64,000 bases of DNA from Candidatus Krumholzibacteriota bacterium (GTDB taxonomy: Bacteria; Krumholzibacteriota; Krumholzibacteriia; Krumholzibacteriales; Krumholzibacteriaceae): the NCBI GenBank assembly GCA_016933255.1, contig JAFGBF010000030.1:1-64000 (forward strand). Direction: 5' to 3'. Position numbers and translations under genes: made by a program. The notes beneath the pieces were generated by a model. It made no database searches. It worked only from the letters and a program-made list of their open reading frames with translations, and was not told the origin of the DNA. Position 1 is the stretch's first letter, and each line of letters starts with the position of its first letter. Shown piece after piece: positions 1-6,884 of this stretch.

Positions 1-3
1 ATT

Positions 4-81
4 CGGGGCGTAGCGCAGTTCGGTTAGCGCGCCTGCTTCGGGAGTAGGAGGTCGCTGGTTCAAATCCAGTCGCCCCGACCA
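4..81 (+). tRNA. tRNA-Pro (anticodon CGG)
   Basis: Complete cloverleaf. Acceptor CGGGGCG (4-10) pairs with CGCCCCG (71-77). The anticodon stem CCTGC/GTAGG closes the loop TTCGGGA, so the anticodon is CGG, reading Pro codon CCG. The T-arm has GCTGG TTCAAAT CCAGT. Discriminator A and an encoded CCA end at 81. The next ATG is only seven bases downstream, so tRNA and peptidase gene probably share a transcript. Confidence 0.95.
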
Positions 82-88
82 TTTTATC

Positions 89-655
89 ATGAAAAAGAAT
101 GTTGCCAGTCGTGGTACTATGCTCATCTTTCCAACGTTGCTTGCAGTATCTGTCGCCTGCACTCCTGCTCCAAGATATTGTATCAACAAGTCTGCGAAGC
201 CTGCCCGTTCCAGGCCTGTTCCTGCCGTCGAACCGGGCGTGATGACAAGGCCAGCTCGATTTTCCCCTCCTGTAAGTAACTACACCCCAGAGAGAATAAA
301 CAGCAATTTTGGAATAAGGACGCACCCTGTCTACCATACTACAGAATTTCATCACGGCATCGACATAAAAGGCGAAGTGGGGGAAGAAGTCTATGCCGTA
401 GAGTCAGGATCGATTATCTTTTCGGGAAAACAGAGTAGTTATGGAAAAGTGCTTATTATCGACCACGGAAACCGGTTATACTCAGTTTACGCGCACCTTT
501 CCAAAATATTTGTAGAAAAGGGGACCAGCGTTACGACTGGAGATGTCATCGGAAAGATCGGGCTCTCGGGAAATTCAACAGGCGCCCATCTTCATTTCGA
601 GGTTCGAATAGGAGAAAAAGCGGTCAATCCGCTCGATTATCTCAAAAGACAATGA
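89..655 (+). CDS. M23-family peptidase lipoprotein, NlpD/LytM-like
   Basis: 188 aa. A lipoprotein-type signal ends in a lipobox-like SVAC at residues 21-24, so the protein is probably lipidated on Cys24. After a Pro-rich linker the M23 (LytM) domain starts near residue 65. The zinc ligands are intact: HxxxD at H88-D92 and HLH at 167-169, with the conserved YAHL His at 136. The family cleaves peptidoglycan cross-links or, when degenerate, activates amidases; intact ligands suggest a catalytic enzyme. No LysM domain is present. There is no Shine-Dalgarno, because the ATG follows tRNA-Pro by seven bases. An alternative ATG at 119 has no RBS either. The stop overlaps the sigma-factor start (ATGA), an arrangement like nlpD-rpoS in proteobacteria. 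Substrate not determined. Confidence 0.85.
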   Translation: MKKNVASRGTMLIFPTLLAVSVACTPAPRYCINKSAKPARSRPVPAVEPGVMTRPARFSPPVSNYTPERINSNFGIRTHPVYHTTEFHHGIDIKGEVGEEVYAVESGSIIFSGKQSSYGKVLIIDHGNRLYSVYAHLSKIFVEKGTSVTTGDVIGKIGLSGNSTGAHLHFEVRIGEKAVNPLDYLKRQ

Positions 656-1494
656 TGAACGAAAAAAAGAACAATAATCAGATCGAAGAAAGATATTTCA
701 AAGAGATCGGCAAGTATCCGGTGCTGACCAGAAAGGAGGAGATCGCTCTGGCCAGAAAGGCGGGAGCAGGAGATGAGGAAGCCAGGAAAAAACTGATACT
801 AAGCAACCTTAAACTTGTGATCGCGATTGCAAAATCATACTCCTCATACGGCGTACCGTTTCTGGATCTCGTTGAAGAAGGCAACCTTGGTTTGATCAAG
901 GCTGTCTCCAGGTTTGATCCGGAAAAAGGATTTCGTTTCAGCACATATTCGTCCTGGTGGATAAAACAGTCTATCGTAAGGGCTATATCAGATTATTCCA
1001 GGACAATAAGAATACCGATACACATATTCCATGCCATGAAAAACTATGTTAAGATGGAAAAGAAGATAAAGAACCTTTCTTCCGAAGAAAAAGCGGTGCA
1101 GCTCGACGTCTCCATTAAAAGAGTAAAGATGATCGAAGATCTGATTCAAAGCATCAGAGCTCTCGATGTGGCCAGTTCCCTCGACTCATACAGCCGCCTG
1201 AAGACCAATGAGGAAATCCCTGACAGCAATGATATGGAATCGATAATATTGCAGCAGATCGAACATGAAGAACTTGAAAAGCTTCTTGACCGGCTGTCTG
1301 AAAGGGAGAAACTGATTATCAGGGTACGTTACGGATTGTCTGACGGAGAGCCGCATACCCTGGCCGAGACCGGGAAAGTCATCAATGTATCGAGAGAGAG
1401 AGTAAGGCAGCTGGAGATGAGGGCCCTTAAAAGACTGCGATGTCTCCTTGAAGCCGCAAATGAGTCTGAAGAGAAACTCTGCGAAGGGAAATGA
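652..1494 (+). CDS. RNA polymerase sigma factor, RpoD/RpoS type
   Basis: 280 aa sigma-70 family protein. Region 1.2 begins near residue 13 (YFKEIGKYPVLT). Region 2 follows with NLKLVIAIAK and the -10-binding FSTYSSWWIKQSI. Region 4 carries a helix-turn-helix ending SRERVRQLEMRALKRLR near residue 265. It lacks the long region 1.1 and the non-conserved insert of a primary sigma, and its length fits an RpoS/SigB-like alternative or secondary primary factor. Translation probably couples to the peptidase: ATG 652 overlaps its TGA, with a second ATG at 655. The next gene, apt, starts on this gene's stop (ATGA). Which promoters it serves cannot be seen here. No anti-sigma factor is adjacent, though a SpoIIE-type phosphatase lies at 3034-5538. 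Confidence 0.92.
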   Translation: MMNEKKNNNQIEERYFKEIGKYPVLTRKEEIALARKAGAGDEEARKKLILSNLKLVIAIAKSYSSYGVPFLDLVEEGNLGLIKAVSRFDPEKGFRFSTYSSWWIKQSIVRAISDYSRTIRIPIHIFHAMKNYVKMEKKIKNLSSEEKAVQLDVSIKRVKMIEDLIQSIRALDVASSLDSYSRLKTNEEIPDSNDMESIILQQIEHEELEKLLDRLSEREKLIIRVRYGLSDGEPHTLAETGKVINVSRERVRQLEMRALKRLRCLLEAANESEEKLCEGK

Positions 1495-2015
1495 TATTGG
1501 GATTTGATCTTAAAAAATATATTCGTGATATACCTGATTTTCCCGAAAAAGGGATCCTGTTCAGGGATATAACACCGGCGCTGGAATCCCCCGAAGCGTT
1601 CGGCTGGATCTGCGACACGTTAGCGAAAAGATACTCTGGATACGGCATCGACAAGATAGCTGGTATTGAAGCGAGAGGGTTCCTTTTTGGTTCCGTACTT
1701 GCGTACAAACTGAGCAAGGGTTTCATACCGGTTAGAAAACCAGGAAAACTGCCAGGTGAAACGATATCGGAAAGTTATTCCCTTGAATACGGAAAAGCGA
1801 CGTTGGAGATACAGATCGACGCTGTCTCCGCCGGTGAGAAGATTTTAATAGTAGATGACCTCCTGGCCACAGGGGGCACCGCCGCCGCCGCCGCAAAACT
1901 TCTAGGAAACGCAGGGGGCAGGGTCATAGAGATCCTTTCTATCATAGAACTGACTGATCTGAAGGGAAGGGAAGCGCTATCCGGCATTCCTCTATACTCT
2001 CTGATTTCATATTAA
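1491..2015 (+). CDS. apt: Adenine phosphoribosyltransferase
   Basis: 174 aa, normal length for the family. It converts adenine and PRPP to AMP and pyrophosphate in purine salvage (cytoplasm). The N-terminal IRDIPDFPEKGILFRDITP is typical of Apt. IEARGFLFG (59-67) is the flexible-loop region, and the PRPP-binding motif VDDLLATGGT lies at 121-130. The ATG overlaps the sigma-factor stop, with AAGGGAA just upstream, so the gene is translationally coupled. It is the last gene of the tRNA-Pro/peptidase/sigma/apt transcript. Purine salvage next to a sigma factor looks like operon packing rather than a functional link. Confidence 0.95.
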   Translation: MILGFDLKKYIRDIPDFPEKGILFRDITPALESPEAFGWICDTLAKRYSGYGIDKIAGIEARGFLFGSVLAYKLSKGFIPVRKPGKLPGETISESYSLEYGKATLEIQIDAVSAGEKILIVDDLLATGGTAAAAAKLLGNAGGRVIEILSIIELTDLKGREALSGIPLYSLISY

Positions 2016-2027
2016 CCAAAATTTCAT

Positions 2028-2056
2028 TTGCGAAAGGAAGCCTCAGCAGATAATAT
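2028..2056 (+). promoter_or_regulatory. Predicted sigma-70 promoter of tRNA-Arg(CCT)
   Basis: -35 TTGCGA (2028-2033), a 17-base spacer and -10 TAATAT (2051-2056). A start near 2063 would give a tRNA precursor leader of about 13 bases. The match and position are good, but it is a sequence prediction only. Confidence 0.5.
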
Positions 2057-2075
2057 CCCTCTTGTATATATTTAT

Positions 2076-2149
2076 GCCCCCGTAGCTCAGGTGGATAGAG
2101 CACCGGTTTCCTAAACCGGGTGTCGCATGTTCGAGTCATGCCGGGGGCG
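2076..2149 (+). tRNA. tRNA-Arg (anticodon CCT)
   Basis: Acceptor GCCCCCG (2076-2082) pairs with CGGGGGC (2142-2148). Anticodon stem CCGGT/ACCGG closes the loop TTCCTAA, giving anticodon CCT (Arg, codon AGG). T-arm is GCATG TTCGAGT CATGC. Discriminator G2149 is followed by CAT, so the CCA end is not encoded and must be added by the CCA-adding enzyme (48803-50251). Confidence 0.95.
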
Positions 2150-2224
2150 CATTTAGATCCGGGTTAGTACACTGCTATCCGGCTGCTCGATTAATATCGG
2201 GTCAGGCAAGACTGGGAAAAAAGA

Positions 2225-2258
2225 AAAGGGAGTGGCTCTCAATCAGGCCATTCCCTTT
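2225..2258. terminator. Bidirectional intrinsic terminator
   Basis: A 12-bp stem, AAAGGGAGTGGC (2225-2236) with GCCATTCCCTTT (2247-2258), has one G-T pair. On the plus strand a T-rich stretch follows; on the minus strand the complement of GGGAAAAAAGAAAA (2215-2228) gives a longer U-run. It can end both the tRNA-Arg transcript and any minus-strand transcript from the gap. Confidence 0.65.
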
Positions 2259-2418
2259 CTTACAAATGAGGGCCGCATCAACTGCATCTTTCACGTGCCG
2301 TTTCAACCGAAGGCCTGAGCAGCAAGATCGCTTCGCTAATAGATTGGCATTACGATCGCCGGACCACGATCATGAAGTAATAAGCTGCAACCCCATTTGA
2401 GACGATTATAGAATATTG

Positions 2419-2441
2419 AAATTTTATGTCAAGTAAAATTT
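2419..2441. repeat. 8-bp perfect inverted repeat
   Basis: AAATTTTA (2419-2426) and TAAAATTT (2434-2441) flank a 7-base loop in AT-rich DNA. No U-run follows and no gene is adjacent. In such AT-rich sequence it may be chance. Confidence 0.35.
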
Positions 2442-2563
2442 TACATATTCTTAATATTCGTAATACTCAGAATAACAACGGGTTAATTGATACAATTAAG
2501 AAGATGGTTTATATATTTTAATTTGCGGACAAAAGAAGGACCGAGTTGATAATTACCAGCTGA

Positions 2564-2610
2564 AATAAACGTTCCCGCCGATACACCCCATAACGACGGG
2601 AACATTTATT
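2564..2610 (-). terminator. Long hairpin downstream of the 15-codon ORF
   Basis: Arms 2564-2577 and 2597-2610 form a 14-bp stem with one wobble or mismatch position (GTTCCCG/CGGGAAC core). The loop is 19 bases. On the minus strand it begins 21 bases after the ORF stop and is followed by GTTTATTTC, a poor U-run. It may be a weak terminator, an attenuator-like hairpin or a stable sRNA 3' end. Confidence 0.45.
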
Positions 2611-2631
2611 AGTAGAATGCCGAGAGCCCTT

Positions 2632-2679
2632 TTAACGCAGCCACCAGAACAAATCAATGATCAACATAAAATGCAACAT
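2632..2679 (-). CDS. Possible 15-aa leader peptide or micro-protein with tandem Trp
   Basis: ATG (2677-2679) to TAA (2632-2634) encodes MLHFMLIIDLFWWLR. The ATG is preceded by GGAGGTGATC, matching the 16S anti-Shine-Dalgarno along its full length, at good spacing. The peptide is hydrophobic with two consecutive TGG codons near its end, and a 14-bp hairpin follows. This is the layout of a trpL-type attenuation leader, but no trp gene lies downstream: beyond the hairpin there is only non-coding DNA and a tRNA on the other strand. Other readings are a type I toxin-like or small membrane peptide, or chance. I recognise no family. The strength of the RBS is the main reason to believe it is translated. 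Confidence 0.45.
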   Translation of the reverse strand: MLHFMLIIDLFWWLR

Positions 2680-2680
2680 C

Positions 2681-2692
2681 GTGATCACCTCC
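2681..2692 (-). promoter_or_regulatory. Very strong ribosome binding site
   Basis: Read on the minus strand this is GGAGGTGATCAC, then G and ATG. GGAGGTGATC is the complete complement of the 16S rRNA 3' end (GATCACCTCC), longer than any other RBS I noticed in the window. Spacing from GGAGG to the ATG is eight bases. It decides the start of the 15-codon ORF. Confidence 0.6.
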
Positions 2693-2718
2693 ATATTCCT
2701 CTTTCTCACTAACTTCCC

Positions 2719-2794
2719 GGCTGGATTTCCATCTGTCGGAAATCGAATTCAACCTCGAAATTGCATTATCTGTGCCTGAATCCAAAATCCAGCC
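2719..2794. repeat. 10-bp perfect inverted repeat upstream of the small ORF
   Basis: GGCTGGATTT (2719-2728) and AAATCCAGCC (2785-2794) are exact inverse complements separated by 56 bases. In a minus-strand transcript this would close a structured leader just upstream of the RBS at 2681-2692. No known riboswitch consensus is recognisable inside it. Confidence 0.4.
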
Positions 2795-2872
2795 TTCATC
2801 GAAAAAATCCGCTTAACCAATGTAATGAAATATAAAGAGTTAAGCTTGGCCAAGTTCTGATATATATTGAAA

Positions 2873-2898
2873 TAAACAGGCGCGATGAAGCCTGTTTA
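2873..2898. repeat. 9-bp perfect hairpin
   Basis: TAAACAGGC (2873-2881) and GCCTGTTTA (2890-2898) flank an 8-base loop. There is no U-run on the plus strand; on the minus strand the following TTTC is weak. It could terminate the minus-strand phosphatase transcript (gene ends at 3034) with low efficiency. Confidence 0.4.
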
Positions 2899-2979
2899 AG
2901 ATGAATCGAAACAGGATTTGCCGGGTATTGCAGGATTATCTTGCAAATTAGACAACTAAAATGCGAATAGCAACTTTAT

Positions 2980-3007
2980 TTGCACATTCTTTACGATATA
3001 GTATAAT
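2980..3007 (+). promoter_or_regulatory. Sigma-70 promoter-like sequence pointing into the phosphatase 3' end
   Basis: -35 TTGCAC (2980-2985), a 16-base spacer and a consensus -10 TATAAT (3002-3007). Transcription would run antisense into the gene at 3034-5538. No sense gene follows on this strand, so it is either an antisense promoter or chance in AT-rich DNA. Confidence 0.35.
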
Positions 3008-3033
3008 AATCGCAACTATGTTGAATGCACTCT

Positions 3034-5538
3034 TCAGTGCGGAACGGCTTCGGCAGCTATCTTAACCCGTCTCTTGAGTATCACAGATGTCATATCATCC
3101 TTGAAACTGCCCTCCCCGAAGATCCTGATCGCTTCATACAGCTTCCTGATGATCTCATCGGCTTTAAGCTCTGTATGGCTCTTCAGGAAAGAAGTAAGTC
3201 TCTCCTCGCCAAAATAGTCTCCTTTGGAATTTTCCTGATCGATCACCCCATCCGTGTAGATCATAAGGAGGTCTCCGGGAAAGAGCATCACAGCCCCCTC
3301 ATTGTAGTAAGAATCAGGATCGACCCCTACCAGGATCCCGCCTCTCTTCAGCTGTTCGATCTTACCGTCCTGTCTGATGAGGAGGGGGGGGAAGGAACCT
3401 CCGTTCGAATAGCGGAGAAGGCCGCTGGAATCATCGTATTTGGCATAGAAGAATGTCGCAAATTTGCTTAATTCGCTTCTCCTGTAGAGTGATTTGTTCA
3501 GGGCGGTGATGACCTCTGCCGGAGATTTCTCTGTAGTAGCTTCTGATCTGAAAGAGGCCTGAAGGGTAGTCATCAGAAGGGAAGCCGGAATACCTTTCCC
3601 CGAGACATCAGCGACGGCAATACCGACGACCTCTTCAGTGAATTCAACGAAATCATAAAAATCTCCACCGACATCCATGCTGTTAAGCAATCTGCCGGAG
3701 ATTGAGGTGTTATTAAGCTCAGGGGGGTTCTCCGGCAATAATCTTTTCTGTATCTCGCTGGCAAGACGGACCTCTTTTTCGAGTTTTTCTTTCTCCACCG
3801 AGACATTGAACAGGATATTGTGCCTTATCGCGGCCGAACACCTTTCGCCTATCAACTCGAGTATCTCGGCGTCAGTCCTGTTATACGGTTTTCCGGATCT
3901 CTTCTTTCCAAGAAGGATGAAACCGAGCATCTCATTCTGTTCGATCAACGGAAGAATAACGGAGACATTCAATAGAGAGATAAGCTCTATCGATATCCTG
4001 TCAAGATTGTTATTTATCCATAACCGGTCATAGTATTCGACCATGATAGGACGCCTTTTTTCCCGTGACATATTAATGATCTCTATCCCGTCTGGAAATT
4101 CTGTCAAAGGAATGTGGATCCCGGCAGGACTGCTCTGCCTGTGAATGAACTTTTTACTCCCGTCTTTCAGGAATATGTGGATGTGCTCCGACTTGAGAAG
4201 GTTTTTCAGCTCAGAAACCGCGAAATCCGAGATCTCCTTTATGGATCCCAGGAATTGTATTCTCCGGGAGAATTCTATCACCTTTGACCTGAAGACCTTT
4301 CGGTCTTTCATAAACAGCCGGTCCACAAAATTCTGGATCTCGGCTTTTACGAGAAGGACCGCGATCAGGGCAAGGAGGACAGATGCCAGTATGGTCGGAT
4401 AGTGTCCGCCTCCTGGAAAATTCGGGAATTTCGGGCCGAATGCTTTTGCTGAAAAATAGAATAAGCCGACAAAAAATATCGGCAGGATGACATAAGCGAG
4501 TCCAGCTTTGAAAACCTTTCGCATATCGAATGCATCATGTTTCAGGATTGCGTACGCAAAAGAGATCGAGATGAAAGAAAGGGATATCATCGAGAGGAAT
4601 TCCAGCGGCAAATGAAAGGAAGGTACAAACTGCCGCAGCACTATTACCGCGGTCACGGGGACAGTCCCTGTCACGAGGCCCAGCGCCGCTATTCTGAACT
4701 TGATCTTCTGAATGCTGTCGGATGTCATATATGTACGGATAAACATCGTCACTCCGCCGATCATATAGAGCACCCAGTAGATGGAGACGATACTGTTGGA
4801 GATAAGCAGTATCGAAGGGTCTATCTCCGATGAATAGTTCATAAGCGCAAGGACAAAAAAGGAGATGAATATCAGAGAGGGGGGGAGGTAGAGCCATTTT
4901 GTCAACATTGAACGCCTTGAGCCTCTGTGGATATCCTTTCCTGGAAATATGAGAAAAAAATGCAGGAATACTGCCGGCAAAAATGCGAAAAGGCAATCAT
5001 AGAACAATTCCCCGATCACATGTAATACCGGCGTCGAGACTGCCGGCCTCTCTGTCAGCAGGAACGAAAAAATAAAACAGTTGATGCTGAAAAGTCTGCC
5101 CAGTATGTCATGCCGTTTCAGGATAAGGTAGAAGCCCACAAGTATGAAAGTAAACGCAACGAAGGAAAGGGCGATCTTTTCGAAGAACCTGGGCCGGGGC
5201 TGGCTGATATATTCTATTTTCGTATGGAACAAAGAATCACCTCTGGCAATGGTGTAAGTCTGCGGTCGATGATCCAGGTTGGAATATGTCAGATATTTGA
5301 AATGGATGATATTTCTGACAGGGACGCCATCGACAGCGAAAATACGGTCACCAGCTATGAGACCTGAATCTTTCGCTGGACTATCATCGAAATATTCGAG
5401 AAATACCAGGTTACTATGGCGGATCCCGTGATAAGGAGAGTTCGCAAAATCCTCGAGACCAAAAAAGTCAAGGAGAATGATCACAAGCGCAACGGCTATC
5501 AAAACGCATCGAAGAAATCTGGCCACTTGATTCCCCAT
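3034..5538 (-). CDS. Membrane-anchored SpoIIE/RsbU-type PP2C phosphatase with PDZ and GAF domains
   Basis: 834 aa. A first membrane segment (about residues 8-25) leads to a PDZ-like domain (about 28-110, SPAKDSGLIAGDRIFAVDG). A multi-pass membrane block follows (about 120-375), then a GAF-like domain (about 420-590) and a C-terminal SpoIIE phosphatase (about 620-825). Phosphatase motifs are VGGDFYDF, ADVSGKGIPASLLM and IYTDGVID, supplying the metal-binding acidic residues. Family members dephosphorylate anti-anti-sigma proteins in partner-switching systems. Here the extracytoplasmic PDZ and the GAF would be sensors. No STAS or anti-sigma gene is adjacent, so its target is unknown. The gene stands alone; its start has only a weak RBS. 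Confidence 0.88.
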   Translation of the reverse strand: MGNQVARFLRCVLIAVALVIILLDFFGLEDFANSPYHGIRHSNLVFLEYFDDSPAKDSGLIAGDRIFAVDGVPVRNIIHFKYLTYSNLDHRPQTYTIARGDSLFHTKIEYISQPRPRFFEKIALSFVAFTFILVGFYLILKRHDILGRLFSINCFIFSFLLTERPAVSTPVLHVIGELFYDCLFAFLPAVFLHFFLIFPGKDIHRGSRRSMLTKWLYLPPSLIFISFFVLALMNYSSEIDPSILLISNSIVSIYWVLYMIGGVTMFIRTYMTSDSIQKIKFRIAALGLVTGTVPVTAVIVLRQFVPSFHLPLEFLSMISLSFISISFAYAILKHDAFDMRKVFKAGLAYVILPIFFVGLFYFSAKAFGPKFPNFPGGGHYPTILASVLLALIAVLLVKAEIQNFVDRLFMKDRKVFRSKVIEFSRRIQFLGSIKEISDFAVSELKNLLKSEHIHIFLKDGSKKFIHRQSSPAGIHIPLTEFPDGIEIINMSREKRRPIMVEYYDRLWINNNLDRISIELISLLNVSVILPLIEQNEMLGFILLGKKRSGKPYNRTDAEILELIGERCSAAIRHNILFNVSVEKEKLEKEVRLASEIQKRLLPENPPELNNTSISGRLLNSMDVGGDFYDFVEFTEEVVGIAVADVSGKGIPASLLMTTLQASFRSEATTEKSPAEVITALNKSLYRRSELSKFATFFYAKYDDSSGLLRYSNGGSFPPLLIRQDGKIEQLKRGGILVGVDPDSYYNEGAVMLFPGDLLMIYTDGVIDQENSKGDYFGEERLTSFLKSHTELKADEIIRKLYEAIRIFGEGSFKDDMTSVILKRRVKIAAEAVPH

Positions 5539-5673
5539 TTGAAGTCCGACCCTTGCAAGTCATTATCACAGAATAAGGTAATAATGTCAATTCAAATCCA
5601 ATCTGGCCGGCCCCGTATTTATTAATTGCATAATTACCTTGAATTATAGACGGACAAGATGTTAATTATTGCT

Positions 5674-5682
5674 AAAGGAGGT
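5674..5682 (+). promoter_or_regulatory. RBS that sets a TTG start
   Basis: AAAGGAGGT lies eight to nine bases before TTG at 5691. No ATG or GTG is available in frame at the right distance, so this RBS decides the start of the TPR protein. Confidence 0.75.
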
Positions 5683-5690
5683 AAGTAGAT

Positions 5691-6359
5691 TTGACTCATA
5701 ATAAGTTAACGAAACACGAATTAAAAGACGATGCCTTTGTGACTTTTGTTCTCGATGCCCGGGAATACATAAGGGAAAATCAGAATAAGATATTCATAGG
5801 CCTGATAGCGCTCGTAGTGCTGATCGCAGGCAGCCTCTGGATGAATAATTCCCGAATACAGGCGAGGGAAGAGGCAAAGGCCCATTTTTCCGAAGCTCTC
5901 AGTTCTTTTAGAAACGGTCAGATACAGAGCGCGGAAGAACTGTTCAGACTAACTGAAGAAAGATTCGGCAAGCTTCAGGAAGGCGCGTATTCAGCCTATT
6001 TCATCGGTCAATGTGCCTTGATCGATGGAAGAAACGCCGAAGCGATCGAAGCGTTCGAAAACTATCTCGATAGAGCAGGGAAATTCCCTTTCTTCAAAAA
6101 AGCCGCAATGGATGGTATGGCTACCGCTTTCGGAAATGACAGGAATTATGACAGGGCAGCTGAGATATATATTGATTTGATCGCCGAAATCAAAGATGAT
6201 TCATTTATGGAGAATCTCTATCTTAAAAAAGGCGCGGAGATGTGCAGGCTCAGCAATCGGAATGACCAGGCTATAGAGATGCTCGAACGTTTACTTGAAA
6301 AGACCACGGGAGTGGAACGGAGGGATATTCAGATAGAGCTGGATATCCTGCGTGGATAG
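5691..6359 (+). CDS. YfgM-like membrane-anchored TPR protein
   Basis: 222 aa from a TTG start. The cytoplasmic N-terminus (residues 1-32) is followed by one transmembrane helix (about 34-52, IFIGLIALVVLIAGSLWM) and TPR-like repeats to the end, including FRNGQIQSAEELFRLTEERFG and GRNAEAIEAFENYLDRAGKFP. The topology and size match the TPR_21/YfgM group, which accompanies the Sec translocon and periplasmic chaperones in E. coli. That role is inferred from the family only. The next gene starts four bases after the stop. Confidence 0.75.
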   Translation: MTHNKLTKHELKDDAFVTFVLDAREYIRENQNKIFIGLIALVVLIAGSLWMNNSRIQAREEAKAHFSEALSSFRNGQIQSAEELFRLTEERFGKLQEGAYSAYFIGQCALIDGRNAEAIEAFENYLDRAGKFPFFKKAAMDGMATAFGNDRNYDRAAEIYIDLIAEIKDDSFMENLYLKKGAEMCRLSNRNDQAIEMLERLLEKTTGVERRDIQIELDILRG

Positions 6360-6362
6360 AAT

Positions 6363-6767
6363 ATGAACGATCTTGAGTTAAAAAGCGCTGGGGGAGAGGC
6401 AGGCCCCGGACCGACCGACAGGGCAAGATGGATTTCAGCCATCAGCTACCTGAGTTTTTTCTGCTTTATTTCTCTGTGGAAATCCAGGGGGGATGACTTT
6501 ATAAAGTATCATGCCAGACAGGGATTCCTGCTTCTTCTGGCTGAAGTAATTATCCTTGTCCTGGCTAAGATACTCGACCTTTCAATAGGGAGATTGCCTT
6601 TTATAGGCATGCTTGTCGTCGGTCTCGTCCAGCTCGTCGCAGGCCTTGGAGCTCTGACGCTGTCCGTTCTTGGATTTGTAAAGGCTCTCTTTGGGGAGTA
6701 CTGGGAACTGCCCCTGCTTGGAGAGTACAGGGACAGGATTCCCGGTCTGCACAGGGGAGACGGTTAG
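6363..6767 (+). CDS. Small DUF4870-like membrane protein
   Basis: 134 aa. After a polar N-terminus (about 20 residues) come hydrophobic segments at about 24-40, 56-72 and 82-108. The stretch FIKYHARQGFLLLLAEVI matches the pattern seen in DUF4870-type proteins, where a conserved YHARQG-like motif lies between helices. No enzymatic motif is visible and the family function is unknown. It starts three bases after the YfgM-like gene and is probably cotranscribed. Confident as a gene, less so for the family. Confidence 0.7.
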   Translation: MNDLELKSAGGEAGPGPTDRARWISAISYLSFFCFISLWKSRGDDFIKYHARQGFLLLLAEVIILVLAKILDLSIGRLPFIGMLVVGLVQLVAGLGALTLSVLGFVKALFGEYWELPLLGEYRDRIPGLHRGDG

Positions 6768-6776
6768 CGTTTTGTC

Positions 6777-6809
6777 TTGACACAGATTAAACCCCCGGTT
6801 TAACCTGTG
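6777..6809 (+). promoter_or_regulatory. -35-like TTGACA overlapping an inverted repeat
   Basis: TTGACA (6777-6782) matches the -35 consensus. CACAGATTAAACC and GGTTTAACCTGTG form an inverted repeat (6781-6809) with one A-C mismatch and a 3-base loop. The hexamer at 17 bases (TTAACC) is a poor -10. The hairpin has no U-run. It may be a weak terminator for the upstream pair or an operator over the promoter of the secreted-protein gene. Confidence 0.35.
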
Positions 6810-6884
6810 CGCGATGAGGTAAGGTACCCAGAGGAAGTGTTCAGTTTTTCAGGGATTGGTTTTAAACGCAGGGAGGGTTCGGAT

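Larger units (their letters stand above)
2259..3033. other. Long gene-poor, AT-rich intergenic region
   Basis: About 770 bases without a conventional gene. What I can support in it is listed separately: an 8-bp inverted repeat (2419-2441), a long hairpin (2564-2610), a 15-codon minus-strand ORF with a strong RBS (2632-2692), a 10-bp inverted repeat (2719-2794), a 9-bp hairpin (2873-2898) and a plus-strand promoter-like sequence (2980-3007). I see no tRNA, IS end or degraded known gene in the rest. Confidence 0.6.

Noticed and set aside
2259..2563. Trp biosynthesis gene downstream of the trpL-like ORF
   Set aside because: No open reading frame of any length with Trp-pathway motifs is present before the terminator and the opposite-strand tRNA.
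3025..3471. 148-codon plus-strand ORF after the promoter-like sequence
   Set aside because: Fully antisense to the conserved PP2C domain of the phosphatase gene, composition is that of a shadow, and no RBS precedes it.
4535..4996. 153-codon minus-strand ORF inside the phosphatase
   Set aside because: Out of frame with the conserved protein and without RBS; a shadow.
6807..6884. Longer N-terminus of the secreted protein
   Set aside because: The extension hides the signal peptide and has no RBS; ATG 6885 has both.
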